A stretch of DNA of 64,000 bases from Marivita sp965656765 (GCF_965656765.1 NZ_CBFHLV010000002.1:62001-126000); one strand, 5' to 3'. Positions 32,682-42,286 are shown, numbered from the stretch's first letter. The notes: generated from the sequence alone by a model not told the origin. Program-made: numbers and translations.

Positions 32682-33514
32682 TGTGCGTCTGCCCAGATCG
32701 CGGTGGCTTGCATGCACTGATGACCGTCCTGACCAGTCCAAAGGCTTAGGACGGCATCTTCGGCTTCAAACGCAATGTCACAGGGCGACCCTGCAAACAT
32801 CGGGTGTACGCCGCGAAAATCGAAGTATTTGGGCGTTGTGCCACGTTCTTTGATCGCAGCGCGCATCAGCAGGGTGGCTTGCAATGGGCCGTGCACGACA
32901 AGGCTGGGATATTTCTCAACTTCTTGGGTGTAGGCTAGGTCGTAATGAATGCGATGCGCATTGAACGTAACGGCCGAGTAGCGGAACAGCAGCGTTTCCG
33001 CCGTATTGATCTGATCGACCGGCGCTGTCGGCAAAGGCTTTTTCTTGGGCGGTGTGTAGGTGTCCGGTATTTCAAGATAGACGATGTCCTGCCGTTCTTC
33101 GATGGCAAGGCCAGATGGACCGTAAATCGCATGGTCCACAGTGACAAAGACCATGGGGCCAGCGGCCCCGTCTTTCTCGGTGACGGAGCGGATGGACGAT
33201 CGTCGCTCGAGTGGATCGCCGATACGCAAGGTCGGCCCAAAGAATTTCAGCGCGCCACCCGCCCACATACGGCGGTCGAGCCGCACGGGGGGCAGCAGGT
33301 TGGTTTCACGCGGATGTCCGTCTTTTCCAAGCTTGTCATTTGGTGTCGACATCGGAAAGGCACACCAATGCCACAGCGGCGGAAGGGGATCACCATGTTT
33401 TGGCATTGCGCCCAAACCAACGGTTGCATGGAGCTGCCGCGCAAGCTCGGGTGAGACGCTTCCTGCGTCGTTGGTCACACGCCCGGTCCACGCATCAAGG
33501 TTCAACATGTCCAT
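32678..33514 (-). CDS. MaoC-type (FAS1-like) enoyl/mesaconyl-CoA hydratase
   Basis: 278 residues in a double hot-dog arrangement: an N-terminal FAS1-like dehydratase part (PPLWHWCAFPMSTPNDKLGKDGHPR) and a C-terminal MaoC part with FNAHRIHYDLAY and LVVHGPLQATLL, where the Asp/His hydratase residues lie. Length and architecture match mesaconyl-C4-CoA and itaconyl-CoA hydratases. The ATG at 33512-33514 has GGGGAGGAAG upstream. It is the first gene of a two-gene operon with the CoA-transferase; a lyase that would complete an itaconate pathway is not present here. Confidence 0.82.
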   Translation of the reverse strand: MDMLNLDAWTGRVTNDAGSVSPELARQLHATVGLGAMPKHGDPLPPLWHWCAFPMSTPNDKLGKDGHPRETNLLPPVRLDRRMWAGGALKFFGPTLRIGDPLERRSSIRSVTEKDGAAGPMVFVTVDHAIYGPSGLAIEERQDIVYLEIPDTYTPPKKKPLPTAPVDQINTAETLLFRYSAVTFNAHRIHYDLAYTQEVEKYPSLVVHGPLQATLLMRAAIKERGTTPKYFDFRGVHPMFAGSPCDIAFEAEDAVLSLWTGQDGHQCMQATAIWADAQ

Positions 33515-33840
33515 GATCTTCCTCCCCACATCTACGAGTGAGATAACTGAAAAATCTGAAAAAATCAAATGTTTTTAAGTACTTATGGGAATACCACGGT
33601 ATACCGAGTCAGTCTGTTTGCATCTGCGGCATTTGAGGGGAAAGGATATTTCCGTACTTTCTGCACCTGCAGTGCGGCGTAAAACCGTGGCGTAAACTCG
33701 CTTAATTCGCAGTGTTTCGCAGACAGAACGGCGCTAAGATCGCCGCTTTCGCGCGCCGCAGCATAGGAGTAGCCTTGGCATATGGACTCACTCCCGATGA
33801 TTACGTTTCAAAAGAACGCCCCCCATGTGAAAGGGGTGTC
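33515..33840. other. Divergent intergenic region with a GGTATACC palindrome
   Basis: 326 bp between the hydratase operon (minus) and the mlaE gene (plus). The hydratase-proximal 100 bp are very AT-rich. An 8-bp palindrome at 33598-33605, preceded by the near copy GGAATACC, stands out. No gene or RNA is supported. Confidence 0.5.
33598..33605. promoter_or_regulatory. Candidate operator GGTATACC
   Basis: Perfect palindrome about 84 bp upstream of the hydratase start, with a half-matching GGAATACC beginning 10 bp earlier. GntR/FCD-type regulators often bind GTATAC-centred palindromes, but no such regulator gene is adjacent. Confidence 0.3.
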
Positions 33841-34962
33841 ATGACCGAGAGTGCAGTGGCGGAGCTTGAGCTCATTGAAGGCGATACACCGGGTGAATTG
33901 CGGCTGTCTGGACAGTTGACGATATACAACGTGACCCGCGCTCAGGCTGAATTCGGGGCCATCCCCCCAGCTGATCTCACGAGCATTGACCTATCCGGCA
34001 TATCACGCCTCGACACAGCAGGCGCATGGGCGTTGATCCAACTGAAGAACCGCGGCGATGCTGCGCTGGTGTTCACGCGAACAAGTTCTGAAATCGAAAG
34101 CCTATTGGACAGTGTCACGCAAGCGATGCCTGCCCCCCAAGCCAACCCTGATGACCGACCGTCCTTCACGGCTTGGCTGGATCAGTTGGGCCACCGCGTG
34201 TTTGCCGGTATCATGTTCCTCCGCGCGCTGATGGGTTATCTTGGAATTTTTCTGCATCGCCTTGCCCGTGCAATGCGCCACCCAAGCGAGTTTCGCTTCA
34301 CGTCGCTGGTACATCACTGCGAAGAGGTTGGATTGAAAGCAGTCCCCATCGTTGCATTGATGGCTTTCTTGATCGGCATCGTTCTAGCCTTCCAGGGATC
34401 GACCCAGCTAAGGCAATTCGGAGCCGAAGTTTTTGTGGTCGACTTGATCGCCATCTCAATCCTGCGCGAATTGGGTATCCTTCTGACGTCCATCATCGTG
34501 GCTGGGCGCACCGCGTCGGCATTTACGGCAGCGATTGGGTCAATGAAGATGCGTGAAGAGATCGATGCGATGCGGACCCTTGGTCTTGATCCGGCGATGA
34601 TCTTATTCGTTCCGCGTATTTTGGCCTTGTTTGTCATGCTGCCCATTCTTGGGTTGATTGCCAATTTGGCCGGGCTCTTTGGGGGTGGGCTGATGGCTTG
34701 GATCGACTTGGGCATCTCGCCTGCGATGTTCATGACGCGCTTGGTCGAAGGTACGTCGGTGGATCATGTCTTTGTCGGTCTGGTCAAAGCGCCGGTCTTC
34801 GCACTGATAATTGGCGTTGTGGGCTGTCACGCGGGTATGCAGGTTCAAAGCAACGCAGAATCTTTGGGTCGTATGACGTCGAACGCAGTTGTGACGGCGA
34901 TCTTTGCGGTGATTGTCGCCGACGCGGTGTTCTCCATCTTTTTTGCGCGGATCGGCATATGA
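33841..34962 (+). CDS. mlaE: MlaE-type lipid ABC transporter permease with fused STAS domain
   Basis: 373 residues. Residues about 1-90 are a STAS domain (LRLSGQLTIYNVTRAQAEFG, SIDLSGISRLDTAGAWAL), equivalent to a fused MlaB. Residues about 115-373 are the MlaE permease with GLKAVPIVALMAFLIGIVLAFQG, the Glu-Leu-Gly segment LRELGILLTSIIVAGRTASA and the C-terminal CHAGMQ. It forms the inner-membrane part of a phospholipid transporter that maintains outer-membrane asymmetry. The ATG is preceded by AAAGGGG; it overlaps mlaF by 4 nt. Confidence 0.92.
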   Translation: MTESAVAELELIEGDTPGELRLSGQLTIYNVTRAQAEFGAIPPADLTSIDLSGISRLDTAGAWALIQLKNRGDAALVFTRTSSEIESLLDSVTQAMPAPQANPDDRPSFTAWLDQLGHRVFAGIMFLRALMGYLGIFLHRLARAMRHPSEFRFTSLVHHCEEVGLKAVPIVALMAFLIGIVLAFQGSTQLRQFGAEVFVVDLIAISILRELGILLTSIIVAGRTASAFTAAIGSMKMREEIDAMRTLGLDPAMILFVPRILALFVMLPILGLIANLAGLFGGGLMAWIDLGISPAMFMTRLVEGTSVDHVFVGLVKAPVFALIIGVVGCHAGMQVQSNAESLGRMTSNAVVTAIFAVIVADAVFSIFFARIGI

Positions 34963-35753
34963 CTGGGCGTGAGATCGTCATCAAACTGCGGGGAATCCGC
35001 AACCAATTCGGCACGCAGGTCGTGCACGATGACCTCAATCTCGACGTCTATCGGGGAGAGATCCTGGGCGTTGTCGGGGGGTCGGGAACCGGGAAATCGG
35101 TTCTGCTGCGCACCATTGCTGGGTTGCAGAAACCTGCCGCCGGCACTGTCGATGTGCTGGGCACAGATGTGCTTAATGCGGACGAGGATACACGACAGGC
35201 GTTGGAGAATCGCTGGGGCGTGATGTTTCAGGATGGTGCGCTCTTTTCGTCCCTCACGGTGCGCGAAAACGTCGAAGTGCCAATGCGTGCCATTGACGGT
35301 CTGGACCCGGATATCAGGAGTAAACTGGCCGATCTGAAAATTTCTATGGTGGGGCTGCAATGCCTAGCGGGCGACAAATACCCGTCCGAGCTATCAGGCG
35401 GTATGCGCAAACGTGCTGGGCTGGCGCGGGCCTTGGCGCTTGATCCTGATATCGTATTTCTAGACGAACCGACTGCCGGGCTGGACCCAATCGGAGCGGC
35501 TGCGTTTGACCAGTTGATCCGGGGGCTGAGCCATTCGTTGGGATTAACCGTGTTTTTGGTCACGCATGATCTTGATACTCTGCACGCGACCTGTGATCGC
35601 ATCGCGGTACTGGCAGAGCGTAAGGTACTGGTGACTGGCACTATGAAGGATATGCTGGACGTCGATCACCCTTGGGTGCACGAGTATTTCCACGGGCCAC
35701 GCGCCCGTGCTGCCGCATCCGAAGACACGAGTGCGGCCCGGAAAGGCGACTGA
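34959..35753 (+). CDS. mlaF: MlaF-type lipid ABC transporter ATP-binding protein
   Basis: 264 residues. Walker A GGSGTGKSVL, signature ELSGGMRKRAGLARAL, Walker B IVFLDEPTAGLDP and switch His FLVTHDL are complete. MlaF-type features include the GVMFQDGALFSSLTV Q-loop region. It powers phospholipid movement through MlaE. The start is the ATG overlapping the mlaE stop (ATGA). A TTG start for mlaD follows 2 nt after its stop. Confidence 0.94.
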   Translation: MTGREIVIKLRGIRNQFGTQVVHDDLNLDVYRGEILGVVGGSGTGKSVLLRTIAGLQKPAAGTVDVLGTDVLNADEDTRQALENRWGVMFQDGALFSSLTVRENVEVPMRAIDGLDPDIRSKLADLKISMVGLQCLAGDKYPSELSGGMRKRAGLARALALDPDIVFLDEPTAGLDPIGAAAFDQLIRGLSHSLGLTVFLVTHDLDTLHATCDRIAVLAERKVLVTGTMKDMLDVDHPWVHEYFHGPRARAAASEDTSAARKGD

Positions 35754-35754
35754 T

Positions 35755-37494
35755 TTGGAAACCAAGGCGAATTTTGTCCTGATCGGAGCATTCACCCTCG
35801 CGGGGCTGCTGGGCACCCTTGGGTTCTTCCTGTGGTTCGCGCAGGTCGAATTGGACCGTCAGTTCGATTATTATGACATCCGTTTCACTTCTGTGTCCGG
35901 TCTTGGAAACGCGTCCGATGTCCGGTTCAGCGGCTTGCCCGTAGGACAGGTGGTCGATGTGAAACTGTCGCCAAACCAGGATGGCACGATCCTTGTTCGG
36001 GTCGAGGTGGATGCGGCCACACCAGTGCGCACCGACAGCATCGCAACGATCGAGGCGCAGGGTGTGACCGGCGTCTCCTTTGTCGGGATCAGCTCTGGCA
36101 CCCCATCGGCAGTCCTGTTGGAGCCAACCGAAGAAACTGCAGTGCCCGAGATCACGTCAGGGCGGTCCACCTTGCAAACCCTGTCCGAAGATGCGCCGAG
36201 GCTTCTCGAGGAGACCCTTACTCTTGTCACTGACGTGGGCGACCTTCTGGGGGCTGAAAACAGGGAACGGATCAACAGCATCATATCAAACGTCGAAACC
36301 GCATCGGCCGAATTCGCCAATACGCTTGATGGGTTTTCGTCGATCAGCACGACGGTCAATGACTTTGCTGAACAGATCAACTTGTTCAATGAAACGCTCA
36401 ATACGCTGACGGGTGATTTGACGGATGTCCTTCAAACCGCCGACACCACGCTCACCTCAATCGGGGAATTGTCCGAGCAAGGCAAAGGCGTGTTGCAGAC
36501 CGGAGCGGAGACGCTCAGCACCGCGCAATCGGCGATTGCAATGACTGAGGCATATGTCACGACCGACCTGAGCCGGACAACCGAAGAGTTGCGGACAACA
36601 GCCGCGGCGTTGCAGCAAGAGATTGCGGCTTTGAGCACGGATGCGCGGGCGCTGATGGCGACGCTGAACACAACCGGCGAAACCGCCACCGCGCGGCTTG
36701 AAGATGCACAGGCGACGTTGCAAGCGACCGATGCCCTGATCGCCAGGCTGGACGGAACAGCGGCGATCGTGGGTAACACAGCATCGACAATCGACACTTT
36801 GGTGCGCGAAGAAGGCACACCATTGGTGTCGGAAACCCGTGCTATGGTGGCAGATGCCAACCAGGCCATCGCGTCGGTCGTGACGATTGCAAATGACGAT
36901 TTGCCCGTCATCATAGCGGATATTCGACAGACAGCGGAAACCTTTCGGAATGTCGCTACAGAAGTGGGTGGCAACCTGACCGCATCAAGCCAATCCGCAG
37001 AAGTCGTTCTGGAAACGGCACGGGTGACGCTGGAAGATGCGCGTGTGTCTTTTGCCAATGCCAATGAAACCCTCGGCGCCATCAACGGAGCGCTTGAAAC
37101 TGGCGACCGGGCGCTCGGCGCTGCGGAACGGGCATTCACTGGCGCAGACCGTGTCATCAATGAAGATCTGGATGGCATCATTGCCGGGTTGGAAGCGTCC
37201 TTGGCCAGCCTTGATGGAGCGATTGCGCAGGTTTCAGCTGATCTGCCAAGCATGTCAGCAGACCTCCGAGCGGCCAGTCAATCGGCGTCTAACACCTTCG
37301 CAGAATTGCGCAACCTCACGAATGCGGCCTCGCCGTCGATCCGCGAATTCACCACAACCGCGCTACCGCTTTATTCTCGTCTGGCACAAGAAAGCCGTGC
37401 GTTGATTGCAAATCTGGATCGTTTGACGGATCAGATACAGCGCGACCCAACGCGGTTTTTCCTTGACCGCGAAACGCCGGAGTTCAGACGATGA
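35755..37494 (+). CDS. mlaD: MlaD/MCE-domain protein with a long helical C-terminal region
   Basis: 579 residues, more than three times the length of E. coli MlaD. A TTG start (35755) with GGAAAGG upstream gives METKANFVLIGAFTLAGLLG, one membrane anchor, then an MCE domain (about 40-115, VRFSGLPVGQVVDVKLSPNQ and GVTGVSFVGIS). The remaining 450 residues are Ala/Thr/Asp-rich, nearly all helical, with heptad-like repeats (about 150-540), and should form a periplasmic helical tube or barrel bridging towards the outer membrane, as in PqiB-like proteins. The last residues overlap the lipoprotein gene. It holds the lipid-binding ring of the transporter. Confidence 0.87.
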   Translation: METKANFVLIGAFTLAGLLGTLGFFLWFAQVELDRQFDYYDIRFTSVSGLGNASDVRFSGLPVGQVVDVKLSPNQDGTILVRVEVDAATPVRTDSIATIEAQGVTGVSFVGISSGTPSAVLLEPTEETAVPEITSGRSTLQTLSEDAPRLLEETLTLVTDVGDLLGAENRERINSIISNVETASAEFANTLDGFSSISTTVNDFAEQINLFNETLNTLTGDLTDVLQTADTTLTSIGELSEQGKGVLQTGAETLSTAQSAIAMTEAYVTTDLSRTTEELRTTAAALQQEIAALSTDARALMATLNTTGETATARLEDAQATLQATDALIARLDGTAAIVGNTASTIDTLVREEGTPLVSETRAMVADANQAIASVVTIANDDLPVIIADIRQTAETFRNVATEVGGNLTASSQSAEVVLETARVTLEDARVSFANANETLGAINGALETGDRALGAAERAFTGADRVINEDLDGIIAGLEASLASLDGAIAQVSADLPSMSADLRAASQSASNTFAELRNLTNAASPSIREFTTTALPLYSRLAQESRALIANLDRLTDQIQRDPTRFFLDRETPEFRR

Positions 37495-38117
37495 TGACAA
37501 TGGTGCACCTGCGAAAGGCTTTGGCCATGACAGGCTTAGTCGTGTTGTCCGGTTGCGCCGCGATTTCAGCAGTCAGCGATGCGGCGACACCTTTGGATGT
37601 GTTCGAGTTGCGTGCGCCCGACAGTATCGTTGCGGCCAGCGGCAGACCAGCGGCGCGCGATGTGATTGTCGAACTGCCAACCACAAGCGGGGCATTGTCG
37701 ACCGACAGGATTATGATCCGTCCCAACGCGCTGCAGGCGCAGTATCTGCCTGATGTCCGGTGGAGCGATCCAACCCCAGTGATGGTGCAAACGCTGATGC
37801 TGCGCTCTATCGAGGCAACCGGTGCACTCCGTTATGTCGGACGCACCCCTTTGGGGGTAAGCGGCGACTTTGCCTTTGTGACCGAAGTCGTAGACTTCCA
37901 AGCCGACGTGTTGCCTGACACTGAAACTGCAACGGTGCAGATCACTTTGTTAGTCCGTGTCGTACGAGAACGGGACGCCAGCATCGTTGCCAGCCGCCGG
38001 TTTTCCGCCAGCGTGCCATCGACGTCGACCCAGACGCTTGCCGTGATAGACGCTTTCAGCGGTGCGTCGGACATGGTGTTCCAAGACCTCGCCGTGTGGG
38101 TTCAAAATACCCTTTGA
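37491..38117 (+). CDS. ABC-type transport auxiliary lipoprotein (PqiC-like)
   Basis: 208 residues with a lipoprotein signal: LSGC lipobox with C22 as lipidation site. The mature part fits the transport auxiliary family (DVFELRAPDSI near the start, FVTEVVDFQADV, FSGASDMVFQDLAVW near the end). Probably an outer-membrane lipoprotein that docks the MCE tube. Last gene of the mla operon (ATGA overlap). A weak hairpin CCGCC-tt-GGCGG followed by three T lies at 38129-38143 and might end the operon. Confidence 0.85.
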   Translation: MMTMVHLRKALAMTGLVVLSGCAAISAVSDAATPLDVFELRAPDSIVAASGRPAARDVIVELPTTSGALSTDRIMIRPNALQAQYLPDVRWSDPTPVMVQTLMLRSIEATGALRYVGRTPLGVSGDFAFVTEVVDFQADVLPDTETATVQITLLVRVVRERDASIVASRRFSASVPSTSTQTLAVIDAFSGASDMVFQDLAVWVQNTL

Positions 38118-38232
38118 ACGCCCCTGCGCCGCCTTGGCGGTTTGACCCACGTCATATCTTGCTCGCAGAATGTGATTTATAAGCCGTGTTAGGTTTGGTG
38201 TTCAACGCGGGACGCCCACCAAGAGGGCAGGC

Positions 38233-39444
38233 ATGACACCCGAAAACAACAAACTGCGCCGCGCGTTGAACGTGCCATTGCTCACGCTTTACGGTTTGGG
38301 AGTGACTGTCGGCGCAGGCATCTATGTGCTTGTTGGGGCGACCGCTGCCGAGGCCGGGATATACGCGCCGGTGTCGTTTGTCGTAGCGGCCATCGTCGTG
38401 GCCTTCACCGCGTTCTCTTATGCCGAGCTTTCAACCCGCTATCCTGTCAGCGCGGGCGAAGCGGCTTATGTCGAAGCCGGGTTTTCTTCGGGCAAGCTCG
38501 CAACCCTGGTCGGGTTGGCGGTAGCTCTATCGGGTTTGGTGTCTGCGGCAGCGGTGTCACTGGGGGCCGCGTCTTATCTGCACGTTCTCACTGGTGCGCC
38601 GACGAGCATACTCACAGTTGCTGTTGTGTGTATGATGGGCTTGATTGCGCTTTGGGGGATCACCCAGTCGGTAACGGTCGCCGCTGTGATCACGGTGATC
38701 GAGGTGTCGGGATTGGTTTTTGTAATGGTCTGGGGATTTGGCTTTGCCGATCCGTCAGGAATTGGACTTGCCGAAATCGTTCCTCCGCTAACTGGTGCGC
38801 ATTGGGCCGGGATCGGGACGGCGTCATTGCTTGCGTTCTTTGCCTTTGTCGGGTTCGAGGATATGGCCAATGTTGCCGAAGAGGTGAAGGACCCACTGCA
38901 CACGATGCCTCGCGCAATTGTTGGAACGCTGATATTGGCCACGATCCTGTATATCGGCACCACAACAGCGGTCCTTGTTGCGGTGCCGCTTGTAACACTG
39001 TCGAACTCTGCCGCCCCATTATCAATGGTGTTTTCAGATGCCCCCGTCACCATCCAACAAGGCTTTGGCATCATCGCAATCGTCGCCACGGTGAATGGCG
39101 TTCTGATCCAGATGATCATGGCGTCCCGCGTGCTTTATGGACTCGCGGACCGGGGTCATCTGCCACGTCAACTGGGGCATGTGTCACCGAAAACCAAGAC
39201 GCCGGATGTTGCAACGCTGGCTGTGGTTGTTGCGATCTTGCTTCTAGCGCTGACTTTTCCGATTGATGCGCTGGCCGAGCGAACCTCGCAGATCGTGCTT
39301 TTTGTGTTCGTGCTGGTGAACACCGCGCTGATCCGGATCAAGTTGCGCGGTGCTGCTTCGGAAAAGCACTTTCACGTACCCCTTATTGTCCCAGTACTTG
39401 GTGTGGCGACCAGTGTACTGCTGTTTGCGACGGCCTTTCTATGA
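38233..39444 (+). CDS. APC family amino acid permease
   Basis: 403 residues with about 11-12 hydrophobic segments. TLYGLGVTVGAGIYVLVGAT carries the unwound first helix of the APC fold, followed by SYAELSTRYPVSAGEAAYVE and FAFVGFEDMANVAEEVKDP, both classic. Inner-membrane secondary transporter for an amino acid or amine; substrate unknown. It ends 8 nt before the convergent TPP enzyme gene and is close to an amino-acid-type catabolic operon, which may supply context. Confidence 0.92.
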   Translation: MTPENNKLRRALNVPLLTLYGLGVTVGAGIYVLVGATAAEAGIYAPVSFVVAAIVVAFTAFSYAELSTRYPVSAGEAAYVEAGFSSGKLATLVGLAVALSGLVSAAAVSLGAASYLHVLTGAPTSILTVAVVCMMGLIALWGITQSVTVAAVITVIEVSGLVFVMVWGFGFADPSGIGLAEIVPPLTGAHWAGIGTASLLAFFAFVGFEDMANVAEEVKDPLHTMPRAIVGTLILATILYIGTTTAVLVAVPLVTLSNSAAPLSMVFSDAPVTIQQGFGIIAIVATVNGVLIQMIMASRVLYGLADRGHLPRQLGHVSPKTKTPDVATLAVVVAILLLALTFPIDALAERTSQIVLFVFVLVNTALIRIKLRGAASEKHFHVPLIVPVLGVATSVLLFATAFL

Positions 39445-39452
39445 GGCGAAGT

Positions 39453-41105
39453 TCAGGCCAGTCGTTTTCCGGGCGATAGGAAGTTTGGATCAGCCTCTAC
39501 CTCGATCAGTTTGACCCCTTTGCGCGATCTTGTTTCGGCCAACACAGCGACAAAGCTGTCGTAATCTGGGGCTTTGGCAGCGTAGGCCCCAAAGGACCGG
39601 GCAAAGTCGCAGAAATCTGGGTTGGTCAGCCCGGTGCCAGAGACCCGGTCGGGATATTCGCGTTCCTGATGTGCACGGATCGTGCCGTAGCGGCCGTTGT
39701 CGATGATGATCACGGTCAGGTTCAGATCGTGATGCACAGCTGTTGCCATTTCCTGACAGGTCATCATGAAACACCCATCACCGGCGATTGCGAACACCTC
39801 GCGATTGGGTTCGACAATCGCCGCGCCAATCGCAGCGGGCAGGCCGTAACCCATTGAGCCGGATGTCGGTGCAAGCTGTGAACCCGGTGCGCGGTATTTG
39901 TAGAACCGGTGCAGCCAGCCCGCATAATTGCCAGCGCCATTGCACAGGATCGCATCTTCCGGCAGCGTGCTGGCCAAATGGGAAAAGTACGGTGCCAGCG
40001 GGTCATCTTTGACCGCGGCAGGGTCACTGAATGAAACGTACGTTTCGTGCAGGTCTTTTGTACGGTTGGCAAACCGGTCATGTGCAATGGCGTCCCACGA
40101 TGCAACGGCAAGACAAAAGCTCTCTGTGTCTGACACCATTGCGATTTCGGGTTGATAGACACGGCCAATTTCTTCGGGTTCGGGGAAGACATGAACCAGT
40201 GATTGCTCGGGCACCGGTGACGACAAGAGCGTGTATCCGGCCGTTGTCATTTCTCCCAGCCGTGGACCGATGGCGATCAGCAAATCGGTTTCGGCCATGA
40301 TGTCTTTGAGGTAGGGCGGGGTTCCGACACCGTAGTGGCCGATGTAATTGGGATGTCGGTTGTCGATCAGGCTTTGACAGCGCAGAGAAACGGAGACTGG
40401 AAGTCCCTGGGTTTCGGCAAACGTCTGCAATGCACTGATCCCAGTATTGGTCCAAGAACCACCACCGGCCATAATTAACGGCCGCTCGGCTTTGATAATA
40501 CGATGTTTGAGTGCCATCATGGCTTCTGTCGTGGCCGAATATCGGGGTGTTTCAATCCGTGCTGACGGGCTGGGCTGCGCAAATTCATCGTAAAGCATGT
40601 CTTCCGGCAGGGCGAGAACCACGGGACCGGGGCGTCCTGACATGGCTGTGCGAAACGCGCGGCTGACATATTCCTGAAGCCGCGAGGCATCGTCGATTTG
40701 CGCGACCCATTTGGCCATTTGCCCAAACATCCGGCGGTAGTCGATTTCCTGAAACGCCTCGCGGTCCACCATGTCGCGGGCGACTTGGCCCAGAAACAGG
40801 ATCATCGGGGTCGAATCCTGATAGGCGACATGAACGCCAGCGCTGGCATTGGTGGCACCGGGGCCGCGCGTTGCGAAACAGATGCCCGGACGGCCTGTCA
40901 TTTTGCCATAGGCATCGGCAGCCATCGCGGCGCCTCCTTCCTGGCGACAAGTCACAAATCTTATGTCGGTTTCGCGACCATAGAAAGCATCGAGTACGGG
41001 TAGGTAACTTTCTCCGGGAACGCCAAACGCCGCTTTGGTGCCTTGGGCGACCAGCAGATCGACCAGATGATCAGCGGCGCGAATGGTGGTGTTGGGGCGT
41101 GTCAT
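39453..41105 (-). CDS. Thiamine pyrophosphate-dependent enzyme, acetolactate synthase large subunit-like
   Basis: 550 residues with the three-domain TPP layout. The N-terminal domain has FGVPGESYLPVLDAFYG and CRQEGGAAMAADAYGK with the activating Glu; GPGATNASAGVHVAYQDSTP follows; the C-terminal domain has GDGCFMMTCQEMATAV and IIIDNGRYGT, the GDG-N cofactor motif. Start chosen at MTRPNTTI because upstream codons are not family-like. It lacks a small regulatory subunit gene, so it is more likely a catabolic decarboxylase or ligase of this superfamily than true acetolactate synthase. It diverges from the PLP lyase operon. Confidence 0.88.
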   Translation of the reverse strand: MTRPNTTIRAADHLVDLLVAQGTKAAFGVPGESYLPVLDAFYGRETDIRFVTCRQEGGAAMAADAYGKMTGRPGICFATRGPGATNASAGVHVAYQDSTPMILFLGQVARDMVDREAFQEIDYRRMFGQMAKWVAQIDDASRLQEYVSRAFRTAMSGRPGPVVLALPEDMLYDEFAQPSPSARIETPRYSATTEAMMALKHRIIKAERPLIMAGGGSWTNTGISALQTFAETQGLPVSVSLRCQSLIDNRHPNYIGHYGVGTPPYLKDIMAETDLLIAIGPRLGEMTTAGYTLLSSPVPEQSLVHVFPEPEEIGRVYQPEIAMVSDTESFCLAVASWDAIAHDRFANRTKDLHETYVSFSDPAAVKDDPLAPYFSHLASTLPEDAILCNGAGNYAGWLHRFYKYRAPGSQLAPTSGSMGYGLPAAIGAAIVEPNREVFAIAGDGCFMMTCQEMATAVHHDLNLTVIIIDNGRYGTIRAHQEREYPDRVSGTGLTNPDFCDFARSFGAYAAKAPDYDSFVAVLAETRSRKGVKLIEVEADPNFLSPGKRLA

Positions 41106-41242
41106 TTGCTGCGATGCCTTTGGTTCGGGTAGGCGAACGCTAGAACGGTTCGAACGACAGGGCAAACAGATGGGTCGTTTGGGGAACGGCTTGTGTCGGA
41201 CTTGGCTTGCCGAACGCCTCACGGCGCTGCCAGTATGGGCAC

Positions 41243-42286
41243 ATGGATATTATGCATAAAACCGCAGCGCAGGCTGACGCGGTGATCAAAACGCTTGCCG
41301 ACATCCCGTTCCCGAGTGTCGAGGCAGATCGACCCGTTGCCTTGCTGACACGCTGTCCCGCCGCCGGAGTGACGCCATTGGAGGAGGTGCCTGCCTTGGC
41401 GCAGGTTGCAGGAGTTGGGAAGGTTTTTGTCAAAGACGAACGCAACCGCATGGGTCTTGGCAGTTTTAAAGCGCTGGGCGCCGCTTATGTGATTGCGCGT
41501 GATGCCGAAGCTGGAGTGGCCAAAGGGCAAACTTATGTGACCGCCAGCGCGGGCAATCATGGATTGTCGGTAGCCGCCGGTGCGCAGGCCTTTGGCGCTC
41601 GCGCCGTGGTGTATCTGGCCGAAACTGTGCCAGAAGGGTTCGCGGATCGCCTGCGATCGTTTGGTGCTGAAGTCATGCGTCACGGTGCGATTTACGAGGA
41701 CGCGATGGCAGGTGCTGCAAAAGCGGCAGAGGACAAGGCTTGGGCGCTTTTGTCGGACAGCTCATGGATCGGATACCTAGACCGACCCCATACTTTGATG
41801 GAAGGATATCTGGTTTTGATGCAGGAGGCGGTTGCGCAAATGCCATCGCCACCAACCCATATTTTCCTACAAGCGGGTGTTGGTGGTTTGGCCACTGCAT
41901 GCGCGTCCTACGCACGATTGGCTTGGGGCGATGCACCCCGTATCGTCGTTGTCGAACCAGAGGCGGCACCGGCCATCTTTGCGTCGATCAAGGCCGGCGA
42001 GCCGCAGGTCACTGAAGGACCGGAATCGGCAATGGGCCGGTTGGATTGCAAAGAACCGTCGTTGATCGCCCTGAAAGGTCTGGCGCGTGACGCTGATGAT
42101 TTCATGCTGATTTCCGAGGAAGAGGGCGCGACTGGCAGTACTGTTTGCGGCGATGCCGGCTTTGCCACCACGCCATCCGGAGGCGCGGGCATTGCTGGAC
42201 TTTTGGCCGCGGACAATGATCACGGAGCGTTTGGCCTGTCTGCAAACTCGCACGTGCTCGTCGTCTTGAGCGAGCAGGCGTCATGA
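41243..42286 (+). CDS. PLP-dependent diaminopropionate ammonia-lyase / threonine dehydratase-like enzyme
   Basis: 347 residues, fold type II PLP enzyme. FVKDERNRMGLGSFKALGAA carries the cofactor-binding Lys, TYVTASAGNHGLSVA the Asn-His loop, and FLQAGVGGLATA the phosphate-binding Gly loop. The FKALGAA variant and length suggest diaminopropionate ammonia-lyase or EutB-like enzymes of ectoine-use clusters rather than biosynthetic threonine deaminase; no ACT domain is present. Its stop overlaps the next gene (ATGA). Cytoplasmic; substrate to be determined. Confidence 0.85.
   Translation: MDIMHKTAAQADAVIKTLADIPFPSVEADRPVALLTRCPAAGVTPLEEVPALAQVAGVGKVFVKDERNRMGLGSFKALGAAYVIARDAEAGVAKGQTYVTASAGNHGLSVAAGAQAFGARAVVYLAETVPEGFADRLRSFGAEVMRHGAIYEDAMAGAAKAAEDKAWALLSDSSWIGYLDRPHTLMEGYLVLMQEAVAQMPSPPTHIFLQAGVGGLATACASYARLAWGDAPRIVVVEPEAAPAIFASIKAGEPQVTEGPESAMGRLDCKEPSLIALKGLARDADDFMLISEEEGATGSTVCGDAGFATTPSGGAGIAGLLAADNDHGAFGLSANSHVLVVLSEQAS

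Noticed and set aside
39453..41105. Calling the TPP enzyme biosynthetic acetolactate synthase (ilvB)
   Set aside because: No regulatory subunit or ilv genes adjoin it and the context is catabolic.
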